Assembly: GCF_001258055.1 (NCBI RefSeq)
Contig: NZ_CVRM01000032.1
Coordinates: 227,888 to 291,887 of the forward strand
Source: Phaeobacter italicus
GTDB lineage: Bacteria; Pseudomonadota; Alphaproteobacteria; Rhodobacterales; Rhodobacteraceae
DNA: 64,000 bases
Direction: 5' to 3'
The notes below the pieces were generated by a model. The model saw nothing but the letters and a program-made list of their open reading frames with translations. It was not told the origin of the DNA and did not search any database. The position numbers and the translations under genes are program-made. How positions within the stretch are numbered: the stretch's first letter is position 1; each line of letters starts with the position of its first letter. Below, in pieces: positions 46,773 through 57,496 of this stretch.

Positions 46773-47549
46773 ATGGCCTATGAGACGATCAACGTCGAAG
46801 TGCAGGACCACGTTTGCCTCATTAAACTGAACCGGCCCGAAGCGTTGAACGCGCTCAACTCAGAGCTTTTGACTGAACTCTGCGCCGCCCTCGAAGAGGC
46901 GGACGCCAGCGACAAGGTGCGCTGCATCATTCTGACCGGTTCTGAAAAGGCCTTTGCCGCGGGTGCCGACATCAAGGAGATGTCGGAGATGAGCTTTGTG
47001 GATGTTTTCACCAACAACCTGTTTGCTGATACCAACGACCGCATCGCCGCAATCCGCAAGCCGATCATCGCGGCTGTGGCGGGTTATGCCCTTGGCGGCG
47101 GCTGTGAAGTTGCAATGATGTGTGATTTCATCATTGCGGCCGACACTGCAAAATTTGGTCAGCCTGAGATCAACCTGGGTGTCATCGCGGGTATGGGCGG
47201 TAGCCAGCGTCTGACGCGGTTCGTCGGTAAATCCAAATCTATGGATATGAACCTCACTGGCCGTTTCATGAACGCTGAGGAGGCTGAGCGCGCCGGTCTG
47301 GTCTCGCGCGTGGTTCCGGCCAAGAAGCTTTTGGATGAGGCCACAGCCGCCGCTCAGAAGATCGCAGAGAAATCCCTGCTGACCGCAATGGCGGCGAAGG
47401 AAGCCGTGAACCGCAGCTACGAGCTGCCGTTGAGCGAAGGCATGTTGTTTGAGCGTCGGGTGTTCCACTCGATGTTTGCCACGGAAGACCAGAAGGAAGG
47501 CATGGCTGCGTTCCTCGAAAAACGTGAGGCGCAATTCCGCGACAAGTAA
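46773..47549 (+). CDS. Enoyl-CoA hydratase (crotonase)
   Basis: A crotonase-fold enzyme that hydrates trans-2-enoyl-CoA in fatty-acid beta-oxidation. It has 258 residues. The oxyanion-hole motifs AAGADIKEM and [15 protein letters not shown] are present, as are both catalytic glutamates (GGGCE and [13 protein letters not shown]). It is a short-chain, mitochondrial ECHS1-like type by length and sequence. It lies 64 bases after mutM and ends in a strong terminator. Confidence 0.94.
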   Translation: MAYETINVEVQDHVCLIKLNRPEALNALNSELLTELCAALEEADASDKVRCIILTGSEKAFAAGADIKEMSEMSFVDVFTNNLFADTNDRIAAIRKPIIAAVAGYALGGGCEVAMMCDFIIAADTAKFGQPEINLGVIAGMGGSQRLTRFVGKSKSMDMNLTGRFMNAEEAERAGLVSRVVPAKKLLDEATAAAQKIAEKSLLTAMAAKEAVNRSYELPLSEGMLFERRVFHSMFATEDQKEGMAAFLEKREAQFRDK

Positions 47550-47571
47550 GCGGGTGCTTCTACAAGACTGG

Positions 47572-47600
47572 AAAGGGCAGGCCTGGCGCCTGCCTTTTTC
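47572..47600 (+). terminator. Intrinsic terminator of the enoyl-CoA hydratase gene
   Basis: GGCAGGC (47576-47582) pairs with GCCTGCC (47588-47594) around CTGGC, extended by A-T and G-T pairs. TTTTT follows. A classic signal 22 bases after the stop. Confidence 0.9.
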
Positions 47601-47843
47601 TTGGGGGCCCATCCGGAAAGGAGCAGGGCGAGTCCCCGTTGGCGGGGGGCTCTGGCAGATACACAGGTGGTACGCCTATCGGGTTTGCCACGATGGCTTG
47701 CAATCTTGCGCTTTTGCCGCTAGTACCCGCTGCCATACATGCGCGTGCAGCCCGCTCAGGCTAGAATCACACCGGTGACAGGATCCGGGTTCGGCTGGCA
47801 TTGCGCCTATTGAAAACACGAAACCAAAGTTAGGTCCTACACC

Positions 47844-48107
47844 ATGGCTAATTCGCCCCAGGCAAAAAAGCGCGCCCGTCAGAACGAAAAGCGCTTTGCC
47901 ATCAACAAAGCCCGTCGTTCGCGCATCCGCACCTTCCTGCGTAAAGCTGAAGAAGCCATCGCATCCGGCGATAAAGAAGCAGCAGCCGCAGCTGTGCGCG
48001 CTGCTCAGCCTGAACTGATGCGTGGCGTTTCCAAGGGCGTTTACCACAAGAACACTGCTTCTCGTAAGATCTCCCGCCTGACCGCACGGGTCAAAGCACT
48101 GGGCTAA
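47844..48107 (+). CDS. rpsT: 30S ribosomal protein S20
   Basis: A small basic primary-binding protein of the 30S subunit, contacting 16S rRNA. It has 87 residues beginning [17 protein letters not shown], typical of S20, with a helical middle and Lys/Arg-rich ends. It stands alone between two terminators. The 240 bases upstream hold its promoter; TAGAAT at 47762-47767 is a plausible -10. The rpsT-dnaA adjacency is common in Alphaproteobacteria. Confidence 0.97.
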   Translation: MANSPQAKKRARQNEKRFAINKARRSRIRTFLRKAEEAIASGDKEAAAAAVRAAQPELMRGVSKGVYHKNTASRKISRLTARVKALG

Positions 48108-48183
48108 AACGAGTCTTTCGAAGGCGTCTGCTGATTCCATCGCACCCGCGCTCAGGGGCCCTTCGACAAGCCGTAAAAAACAC

Positions 48184-48211
48184 AAAGGCGTCGCGTTCTG
48201 CGGCGCCTTTT
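48184..48211 (+). terminator. Intrinsic terminator of rpsT
   Basis: AAAGGCG (48184-48190) pairs with CGCCTTT (48204-48210) with further inner pairs TCGC/GCGG. A TTTT end follows. It separates rpsT from the dnaA upstream region. Confidence 0.85.
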
Positions 48212-48702
48212 GCATTTTGGTCACAGCCTGTGCGGGCTCAGCGGGCTAGGGAGATTCTTTATCCCCAATACCTGAGTCAACATCATAGTTTCGTTGATGG
48301 GACCCCCGCCGAATTGCTACCACTAATACAGCGATTCACTCGCTGGGGGGACAGGCTGCTCGCGGTATCCTTGATGGGACTCAAGGGTGCTCTTTGCTCT
48401 GGTGACGTTGGTTTTCATGATCAACCGACACCGAGCTCCTGCTGTTTTCTGAACGTAGTTCGGACGGCAGGCCTGTCTCAATTGTGTACGTATTTGGTTC
48501 GTCTTGTGACCGTTGCAGTTTTCCTTGCCGGTCACAGTAAACGCGATCCTGCTCGATGCCTGAAACTAGGCAGTGCTGACTTTCTGCGAGTCAGTACACA
48601 CTCCCGCTGTGCGTGAACGTTGCCTGGACCTGGGGCCGGGCTGGGGATGAAACAATAGGCCAAATAATGGCCGCTACTACTTTGGGATGCGTGAGGCGCA
48701 GC
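48212..48702. other. dnaA upstream region
   Basis: About 490 bases without a gene. One DnaA-box-like site TTATCCCCA (48259-48267, one mismatch to TTATCCACA) is present, but no cluster and no AT-rich unwinding tract, so an origin here is not supported. A perfect inverted repeat TGTGACCG/CGGTCACA (48505-48512 with 48529-48536) and a palindrome CCTTGA/TCAAGG (48369-48386) may be regulatory for dnaA. TTGATGGGAC occurs twice (48294 and 48371). Confidence 0.55.
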
Positions 48703-50121
48703 ATGATGGAAGAGAACTGGGGACGGTTGAGACAGCGTTTGTTGAAGACCGTGGGGCAAAACAATTTCACGACGTGGATTGAACCTTTGGAATTTACACG
48801 CGTCGACGATGGCGTCGCGTTTTTCAACGTTCCGACCAACTTTATGGGGAACTATGTCAGCCAGAACTTTGCTGACCTGATCCTGCATGAATTCAACCTG
48901 TCCGGCGAGCCGGTACAGCGTCTGGCCTTCAAGGTCGCCGCGAATGAAGCGGCCCGTCCTGCTGCACGGCGGTCTGACGTCGCTGACGTGGTTGAAACGC
49001 CTATGGACGCTGCTGATGACATGGCGCTGCGCGCACGGTCTGCAGCTCCTTCTGCTGCGGCCAAAGATCTGGCTGATACGCTGCAGGCAGCGCCGCTTGA
49101 TCCGCGTTTTACCTTTGACAGCTTTGTCGTGGGCAAGCCCAACGAACTGGCTCATGCCGCTGCGCGCCGCGTCGCAGAAGGTGGACCCGTCACCTTCAAC
49201 CCGCTGGTTCTTTATGGCGGTGTCGGTCTTGGTAAGACCCACCTGATGCACGCGATCGCCTGGGAGCTGAAGGACCGCAATCCGGAACTGAACGTGCTGT
49301 ACCTGTCGGCAGAACAGTTCATGTACCGCTTTGTGCAGGCCCTGCGCGAACGCAAGATGATGGACTTCAAGCACCTGTTCCGTTCGGTTGACGTTCTGAT
49401 GGTCGATGACGTTCAGTTCATCGCTGGCAAGGACAGCACCCAGGAAGAGTTCTTCCACACGTTCAACGCGCTGGTTGACCAGAACAAGCAGATCATCATC
49501 TCTGCTGATCGTGCGCCGGGCGAGATCAAGGATCTGGAGGATCGCGTTCGCTCGCGGCTGCAATGTGGTCTTGTTGTCGACCTGCACCCGACCGACTACG
49601 AACTGCGTCTTGGAATCCTGCAATCCAAAGTGGCTCAGCAGATGCAGACCTATCCGGATCTGCGGATTGCCGATGGCGTGCTGGAGTTCCTGGCGCACCG
49701 CATTTCCACCAACGTTCGTGTTCTCGAAGGCGCGCTGACCCGCCTGTTTGCCTTTGCGTCTCTTGTGGGTCGCGAGATCGACATGGAGCTGACCCAGGAC
49801 TGCCTGGCGGATGTTCTGCGCGCATCAGAGCGCAAGATCACCGTCGAAGAGATCCAGCGCAAAGTGTCCGAGTACTACAACATCCGCATGTCCGACATCA
49901 TCGGTCCCAAGCGTCTGCGCTCTTATGCGCGTCCGCGTCAGGTGGCGATGTATCTGTGCAAGCAACTGACCAGCCGCAGCCTGCCGGAAATCGGCCGTCG
50001 CTTTGGCGGACGGGACCACACCACCGTAATGCACGGTGTGCGTCGCATCGAAGAGCTGAAGACAATCGACGGCCAGATCGCCGAAGATGTCGAAATGCTG
50101 CGTCGCGCGCTCGAAGCCTGA
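48703..50121 (+). CDS. dnaA: Chromosomal replication initiator DnaA
   Basis: An AAA+ ATPase that binds DnaA boxes and opens the origin. It has an N-terminal domain I (VGQNNFTTWIEPLEF), a variable linker rich in Ala and charged residues (about 90-140), the AAA+ core with Walker A GVGLGKTH (near residue 172) and Walker B VDDVQF, and a C-terminal DNA-binding domain with GGRDHTTVMHGVRRIE. It has 472 residues. GAGG lies six bases before the chosen ATG; the next codon is also ATG. A terminator separates it from dnaN, so dnaN has its own promoter. Confidence 0.97.
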   Translation: MMEENWGRLRQRLLKTVGQNNFTTWIEPLEFTRVDDGVAFFNVPTNFMGNYVSQNFADLILHEFNLSGEPVQRLAFKVAANEAARPAARRSDVADVVETPMDAADDMALRARSAAPSAAAKDLADTLQAAPLDPRFTFDSFVVGKPNELAHAAARRVAEGGPVTFNPLVLYGGVGLGKTHLMHAIAWELKDRNPELNVLYLSAEQFMYRFVQALRERKMMDFKHLFRSVDVLMVDDVQFIAGKDSTQEEFFHTFNALVDQNKQIIISADRAPGEIKDLEDRVRSRLQCGLVVDLHPTDYELRLGILQSKVAQQMQTYPDLRIADGVLEFLAHRISTNVRVLEGALTRLFAFASLVGREIDMELTQDCLADVLRASERKITVEEIQRKVSEYYNIRMSDIIGPKRLRSYARPRQVAMYLCKQLTSRSLPEIGRRFGGRDHTTVMHGVRRIEELKTIDGQIAEDVEMLRRALEA

Positions 50122-50210
50122 CGCCCCTGCAACGCTTTTGATCTTCCCCAGAGATCTCCGGCGCCAAGTTCATACCACCTTGCCCAGGGTGGCCTCAGAC
50201 ATCCCGCTCA

Positions 50211-50236
50211 GACCCCGGCCTTTGCCGGGGTCTTTT
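50211..50236 (+). terminator. Intrinsic terminator of dnaA
   Basis: GACCCCGGC (50211-50219) pairs with GCCGGGGTC (50224-50232) around CTTT, then TTTT. A strong rho-independent signal 90 bases after the dnaA stop. Confidence 0.85.
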
Positions 50237-50453
50237 GCCCTCCGCTGTCGGAGAGACGGCAACGAGGCAAAAGATGTGGGATTCGGGTCAGACCCATGCG
50301 GCAGAGACACGCAATTTCGGGATATGCACGCCAAGGGGGCATCGACCCTTGACGCTGCGCGCAATCCCTTGGACAAATCCATAAAAAGCCTTGTGCCGAA
50401 GGGGTAAAGCGTTACGTTGCTTCTCCCGGCCAGACGTTAGAGGACTTAGGGAC
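50237..50453 (+). other. dnaN promoter region
   Basis: The remainder of the 332-base dnaA-dnaN gap. It has no convincing gene, and probably carries the dnaN promoter. I could not define -35/-10 hexamers with confidence. Confidence 0.45.
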
Positions 50454-51575
50454 ATGAAGATCAGCATCGAACGCGGCACCCTGTTGAAGGCTGTGGCTCA
50501 GGCTCAGTCGGTAGTTGAACGCCGCAACACCATTCCGATCCTGGCGAACGTGCTGATCGAGGCCGAAGGCGATACAGCTCAGTTTCGCGCCACTGACCTC
50601 GACATCGAGGTTGTCGACAAGGCTCCCGCCCAGGTGGAGCGTGCCGGTGCCACAACGGTTGCCGCCACCACCCTGCATGAAATTGTCCGCAAGCTTCCAG
50701 ATGGTGCGCTGGTCACCCTGACCGCAGATGCCGCAAGCGGCCGCCTGACCGTCGAAGCCGGCCGGTCGAACTTTTCGCTCGCAACGCTGCCGCGCGAAGA
50801 TTTTCCGGTCATGGCCTCATCCGAGTATCATTCGAACTTCACTGCAAACGCGGCCATCCTGCGCCGTCTGTTCGACAAGTCGAAGTTTGCGATTTCCACG
50901 GAAGAAACCCGCTACTACCTGAATGGCGTTTATATGCACGTTGCCGATGCCGTCGAGGGCGGCAAAGCGCTGCGTTGTGTGGCGACAGACGGTCACCGCC
51001 TGGCCCGCATTGATGCCAATCTGCCGATGGGCGCAGAGGATATGCCGGGGGTCATCGTGCCGCGTAAAACCGTGGGCGAACTGCGCAAGTTGCTGGACGA
51101 TGATGAAATGGACATCGCTGTGTCCGTATCGGAAACCAAAGTGCGCTTCGCGACGCCGAACATCACCCTGACCTCCAAGGTCATTGATGGCACTTTCCCG
51201 GACTACACCCGCGTCATTCCGGCAGGCAACACCCGCCGACTGGAAGTGGATGCCGCAGAGTTCGCCCGCGCGGTCGATCGTGTGGCAACTGTTTCTTCCG
51301 AACGTTCGCGCGCGGTCAAACTGCAGCTTGACGATGACCGACTGATCCTGTCGGTGAACGCACCGGACAGCGGCGCGGCCGAAGAAGAACTGGCCGTTGC
51401 CTACAGCGATGAACGTCTTGAGATCGGCTTTAACGCTAAATATCTTCTTGAGATTGCTAATCAGGTCGACCGTGAAAACGCTGTCTTCCTGTTCAACTCC
51501 TCCGGTGACCCGACCCTGATGCGCGAAGGCAATGACGAAAGCGCGGTCTATGTCGTGATGCCGATGCGCGTGTAA
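50454..51575 (+). CDS. dnaN: DNA polymerase III beta subunit (sliding clamp)
   Basis: The ring-shaped processivity clamp of the replicative polymerase. It has 373 residues in three similar domains; it begins MKISIERGTLLKAVAQAQSV and includes the typical ATDGHRLA and a C-terminal PMRV end. It lies between dnaA and recF in the conserved order, with the recF start 96 bases downstream. Confidence 0.97.
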   Translation: MKISIERGTLLKAVAQAQSVVERRNTIPILANVLIEAEGDTAQFRATDLDIEVVDKAPAQVERAGATTVAATTLHEIVRKLPDGALVTLTADAASGRLTVEAGRSNFSLATLPREDFPVMASSEYHSNFTANAAILRRLFDKSKFAISTEETRYYLNGVYMHVADAVEGGKALRCVATDGHRLARIDANLPMGAEDMPGVIVPRKTVGELRKLLDDDEMDIAVSVSETKVRFATPNITLTSKVIDGTFPDYTRVIPAGNTRRLEVDAAEFARAVDRVATVSSERSRAVKLQLDDDRLILSVNAPDSGAAEEELAVAYSDERLEIGFNAKYLLEIANQVDRENAVFLFNSSGDPTLMREGNDESAVYVVMPMRV

Positions 51576-51599
51576 CATGGCTGAGGCCATGACCTTTGT

Positions 51600-51655
51600 C
51601 CCGGCGGCCTGATCGCCTGCCGGGATGGAGGATTTGAGTATTTATGGAAAGATGA
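51600..51655 (+). repeat. Hairpin plus GAGTATTT element, copy 3 (recF leader)
   Basis: CCCGGC-GGC pairs with GCC-GCCGGG (51600-51608 with 51615-51624, one bulge). It is followed by GAGTATTTatgGAAAGATGA (51636-51655), ending 16 bases before the recF ATG. It matches the elements at 9608 and 24529. Here the motif contains ATG GAA AGA TGA, a possible three-codon ORF in the recF leader. Confidence 0.6.
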
Positions 51656-51671
51656 CATCGGACCCCGCCCC

Positions 51672-52769
51672 ATGCTGGCGCTGACCGCCCTGACCCTGTC
51701 CCACTTCCGCTCGCATCTGCGGGCGGATTTGCATTTGGACGGCCGTCCCGTGGCCATTCATGGGGCCAACGGCGCAGGCAAAACCAATATCCTTGAGGCT
51801 GTATCGTTGTTCTCGCCAGGGCGCGGTCTGCGACGGGCCAGTGCCGCCGACATGGCGCGCCGCCCTGAGGAGCTGGGCTGGAAACTGCGGGCAGAACTGC
51901 GGGCAGGGCGCCAGACCTACGAGGTTGAGACCTGGTCAGAGGCAGGCAAGGCGCGACAAGTCAAGATCGACAACAAATCGGCCAGCCAGATTGATCTTGG
52001 GGAGATCTGCCGGGTGGTTTGGCTCATTCCTGCGATGGATCGGTTGTGGATCGAAGGCGCCGAGGGGCGCCGCCGGTTTCTGGACCGCATCGTGCTGAGT
52101 TTCGATCCCGGGCATGCAGAGGCAACCCTTGCCTATGAAAAGGCCATGCGCGAACGCAATCGCTTGCTGAAGGAACAGGTGCGGGATGCCGCCTGGTACC
52201 GGGTTCTGGAAAGCCAGATGGCGCAAGCGGGTCATCGGATACATGCGGCGCGCACCGCTGCGGTTGACCGGTTGCGCCTGGCGCAGGAGGCGGCAGAGAC
52301 CGCCTTTCCCGCGGCTGAACTGGAGTTGATCCAGTCCGACGGTGGCCTGCCCGACAACGCCGCTGATTTGCAGGAATCATTTGCTGAAGGGCGTTTTCGT
52401 GATCTCGCCGCGGGGCGCACCCTGCTTGGCCCCCATCGTACGGATTTGCTCGGAACTTATGCGGCCAAGGGGCTGCCTGCCAAGGACTGCTCAACCGGTG
52501 AGCAGAAAGCGCTTTTGGTCTCGCTTATTCTGGCGAATGCGCGTGCGCTGATTGCGGCGGGCGGGGCTGCGCCTATTCTCCTCCTTGATGAGGTCTCGGC
52601 CCATCTGGACGTCAATCGCCGGGCTGCGCTGTATCAGGAGATCTTGGGTCTTGGCGCGCAGGCGTGGATGACAGGCACCGGGCCGGAACAGTTTGCGGAA
52701 TTTGACGGCCAGGCGCAGATGCTCTGTGTGCAGGACGGTGTCGACGGATCAGAGGTGGTATCGGGATGA
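51672..52769 (+). CDS. recF: DNA replication/repair protein RecF
   Basis: An SMC-like ATPase that loads RecA at gapped DNA with RecO and RecR. It has 365 residues with Walker A GANGAGKT (about 31-38), signature STGEQKALL and Walker B LLLDEVSAHLD. Its order after dnaN is conserved in many bacteria. No good ribosome-binding site precedes the ATG. It overlaps the LysE-family gene by four bases (ATGA), an unusual partner. Confidence 0.95.
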   Translation: MLALTALTLSHFRSHLRADLHLDGRPVAIHGANGAGKTNILEAVSLFSPGRGLRRASAADMARRPEELGWKLRAELRAGRQTYEVETWSEAGKARQVKIDNKSASQIDLGEICRVVWLIPAMDRLWIEGAEGRRRFLDRIVLSFDPGHAEATLAYEKAMRERNRLLKEQVRDAAWYRVLESQMAQAGHRIHAARTAAVDRLRLAQEAAETAFPAAELELIQSDGGLPDNAADLQESFAEGRFRDLAAGRTLLGPHRTDLLGTYAAKGLPAKDCSTGEQKALLVSLILANARALIAAGGAAPILLLDEVSAHLDVNRRAALYQEILGLGAQAWMTGTGPEQFAEFDGQAQMLCVQDGVDGSEVVSG

Positions 52770-53386
52770 GCGTCTCAGGTTGGGATCTGCTGCTTTATGC
52801 CGGTGGCTTGTTTGTTCTGTTTCTGACGCCGGGGCCGGTTTGGTTGGCCGTGCTCGCGCGGGCCATGTCCGGTGGCTTTCACGCAGCCTGGCCGCTGGCG
52901 CTGGGTGTTGCCTGCGGTGATATCCTGTGGCCGCTGGTCGCGGTTGCGGGCATGTCCTGGATCGTGTCCGAAATAAGCGGCCTGATGGACATCCTGCGCT
53001 GGGTGGCCAGTGGCATGTTTCTGATCATGGGGGGGATGCTGCTGCGACATGCGGATGCACGGATCGAGGCGAACAGCGCCCTGACCCGTCCGGGTGTGTG
53101 GGCCGGATTTGCAGCCGGCATCGCGGTCATTCTCGGAAACCCCAAGGCGATCCTGTTCTACATGGGCGTTCTGCCCGGCTTTTTTGACCTGACCGTGGTC
53201 AACCAGCTGGATATCGCAGCGATCGTCGTCCTGTCTTTCATGGTGCCGCTTGTTGGCAACCTCTGCCTTGCGGGTCTTGTTCACCGCGTGCGTTGGCACA
53301 TCACGTCGCCAGTCGTATTGCGGCGGATCAACATCGTTTCAGGCGTGCTGCTGATGGTGGTTGGGGTGCTCATTCCCTTCACCTGA
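52766..53386 (+). CDS. LysE/RhtB-family exporter
   Basis: An inner-membrane exporter of amino acids or related metabolites with 206 residues and about six TM segments. Family motifs are the N-terminal LTPGPVWLAVLARAM and the middle GFAAGIAVILGNPKAILFYMGVLPGF. It overlaps recF by four bases, so translation is coupled although no functional link is known. It is convergent with the TetR-type gene. The substrate is unknown. Confidence 0.9.
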   Translation: MSVSGWDLLLYAGGLFVLFLTPGPVWLAVLARAMSGGFHAAWPLALGVACGDILWPLVAVAGMSWIVSEISGLMDILRWVASGMFLIMGGMLLRHADARIEANSALTRPGVWAGFAAGIAVILGNPKAILFYMGVLPGFFDLTVVNQLDIAAIVVLSFMVPLVGNLCLAGLVHRVRWHITSPVVLRRINIVSGVLLMVVGVLIPFT

Positions 53387-53392
53387 GCAGGA

Positions 53393-53989
53393 TCAACCGG
53401 CCTGAGGGGCCAGCCAGGCGGTCAGATATCCTCCCAGTTCCTTGCGGAAATCCGCAGGTGCCCCGTGTGCGGCACAAAAGGACAGCGCCAGCACATGGTT
53501 GAGAAAGGCCTGCATCCCTTCGGCCAGATGTTCGGCAGGTTGATCCCGGCGGATCTCGCCGGTGGCTTGCAGCGCAGACACCCAACCCGCCCACAAAGCA
53601 ATCTGGCGAAAGAAGCTCTGTGTGATGACTTCGTCGGTTTGGGTTCCGGTGGTTCCGGAGTAACGCAGCAGCAGATCGAAGATCACCCGATCTTCGGCCA
53701 CAAATGTCACCACAGGCAACAGACGATCCACTAGGTCAGTCACTGTCTGAGGGGCTGGGCTGGCCTCGGTATCATCCAAAATCGCCATCATCCGCGCGCC
53801 AATCAGGACCGCAAGCAAGCCGTCCTTGTCCCCGAAATGGGAAAACAGCGTTCCCTTGGCGACACCGGCCTCGGCCACGACATCCTCAACCCGCAGGCCG
53901 CTATAGCCCACATTGGCGATCTGAGCGTCGGCCACCTCTAACAGGCGGGCGCGGGTTTCCAGGCGACGTTTCTGAGGGGGGCGGGACAT
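53393..53989 (-). CDS. TetR-family transcriptional regulator
   Basis: A repressor-type regulator of 198 residues. The N-terminal helix-turn-helix covers about residues 8-55 (GYSGLRVEDVVAEAGVAKG then TLFSHFGDKDGLL). The rest is the variable ligand-binding helical domain. It is divergent from a flavodoxin-fold oxidoreductase gene, and the 100-base gap between them holds three operator-like palindromes, so it probably represses both. Confidence 0.92.
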   Translation of the reverse strand: MSRPPQKRRLETRARLLEVADAQIANVGYSGLRVEDVVAEAGVAKGTLFSHFGDKDGLLAVLIGARMMAILDDTEASPAPQTVTDLVDRLLPVVTFVAEDRVIFDLLLRYSGTTGTQTDEVITQSFFRQIALWAGWVSALQATGEIRRDQPAEHLAEGMQAFLNHVLALSFCAAHGAPADFRKELGGYLTAWLAPQAG

Positions 53990-54007
53990 GTGGACCTCAC
54001 ATAAACA

Positions 54008-54067
54008 TGACCGTGGTCAAATTTAATATTGACCGCGGTCATTTTCTGACTAAATTGACCTCAGTCA
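54008..54067. promoter_or_regulatory. Three TetR-type operators overlapping a promoter
   Basis: TGACCGTGGTCA (54008-54019), TGACCGCGGTCA (54030-54041, perfect 12-base palindrome) and TGACCTCAGTCA (54056-54067) have centres 22 and 26 bases apart. A promoter for the plus gene is nested in them: TTGACC (54029-54034), 16 bases, TAAATT (54051-54056). Regulator binding would block RNA polymerase. The minus-strand gene's promoter probably overlaps the first site. Confidence 0.75.
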
Positions 54068-54089
54068 GTTTTAGTTTCAGGAGCCTGTC

Positions 54090-54692
54090 ATGTCCACCAC
54101 ATCGCCGCGTAAAATCATCATTCTCAATGGCCATCCTGCGCCCAGCTCTCTGTCAAAGTCGCTGTGTGATGCCTACCGCACTGCGGCGGAGGCACAGGGC
54201 CATGAGGTCCGTTATCACGATCTGTCGCAGATGCAGTTCGATATGGATTACGGTCAGACGGGGTATAAAAACCCAAAACCGCTTGAGCCGGATCTGGCCC
54301 GTTTTCTGGACGATCTGGAATGGAGCGAACATGTGGTCATGGCCACTCCGATGTGGTGGGGCGCGGTTCCGGCCAAGTTGAAAGGCGTCTTTGATCGCGC
54401 GCTTCTGCCGGGGCGGACCTTTGATACCCGCAACATTAATTTCCTTGGTCTGCCTGCGCCGATGCTCACCGGCAAGACGGCGCGTGTCCTGCTGACTTCG
54501 GACACCCCGGCAATCTGGCTGCGCCTGATCTACGGCAATGCCATCAAGCGGTTCATCAGCAGTCAGGTGCTGGGATTTGTCGGCATCAAACCGACCCGGT
54601 TTACCTCTTTTGCGCCTGCAACGGACGCGGCCCCCGCCAAGGTCGAAAGCTGGCTGCGGCAGGTTGCCGGTCTTGGGGCCAAGGCGGCCTGA
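54090..54692 (+). CDS. NAD(P)H-dependent oxidoreductase, flavodoxin-like fold
   Basis: A quinone- or nitro-reductase-like flavoprotein of 200 residues from the NQO1/YwqN-type family. Key segments are INGHPAPSSLSK near the N-terminus (FMN phosphate loop region), ATPMWWGAVPAKLKGVFDRAL, and the later LTGKTARVLLTS. CAGGAG precedes the ATG. It diverges from the TetR gene and has its promoter inside that regulator's operators, so it is probably induced by a toxic electrophile or quinone. Confidence 0.87.
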   Translation: MSTTSPRKIIILNGHPAPSSLSKSLCDAYRTAAEAQGHEVRYHDLSQMQFDMDYGQTGYKNPKPLEPDLARFLDDLEWSEHVVMATPMWWGAVPAKLKGVFDRALLPGRTFDTRNINFLGLPAPMLTGKTARVLLTSDTPAIWLRLIYGNAIKRFISSQVLGFVGIKPTRFTSFAPATDAAPAKVESWLRQVAGLGAKAA

Positions 54693-54756
54693 ATCCGCTG
54701 TAAAAAAAGGGGGCTTGCGCGTGACATTCCGCCCCGGACTTCGTATAAATTCCTGA

Positions 54757-57195
<2,439 letters not shown>

Positions 57196-57222
57196 TTATC
57201 CAGACCGTCGAAAAACAGACAA

Positions 57223-57251
57223 GCGGCGTGCAGTTTTCTGCGCGCCGTTTT
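57223..57251 (+). terminator. Intrinsic terminator of gyrB
   Basis: CGGCGTGCAG (57224-57233) pairs with CTGCGCGCCG (57238-57247, one wobble pair) around TTTT, then TTTT. It lies 28 bases after the stop. Confidence 0.85.
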
Positions 57252-57496
57252 GCGTTTCCCCGGTCGTGCTTCGCGTGTCAGGTCATAGGTCAGGCGCTAA
57301 TCGTCTAGCGCTCTGTATCTAAGCGATATTTCCTGAACGACATGCGGATCGTGACACGGTTTCTGCGAGGGTCCTTCGGCGTGTTTTTCGTCTAATTGGG
57401 GTGCAGACAGGCGCAGGTGCCGATTGCCGTTGGGGCAGGCTCACGGAACTTTTGCATCCTCCTTCCGTTGACTCAGCGACCATCGAAGGAGCTATC
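57252..57496 (+). other. gyrB to aldehyde dehydrogenase gap
   Basis: A gap of 301 bases from the gyrB stop including the terminator. A perfect inverted repeat GCGCTA/TAGCGC (57294-57299 with 57306-57311) is the one notable structure and may be an operator. No gene is seen. Confidence 0.45.

Noticed and set aside
48212..48702. Replication origin upstream of dnaA
   Set aside because: Only one near-match DnaA box and no AT-rich region; the evidence is too thin to annotate oriC.
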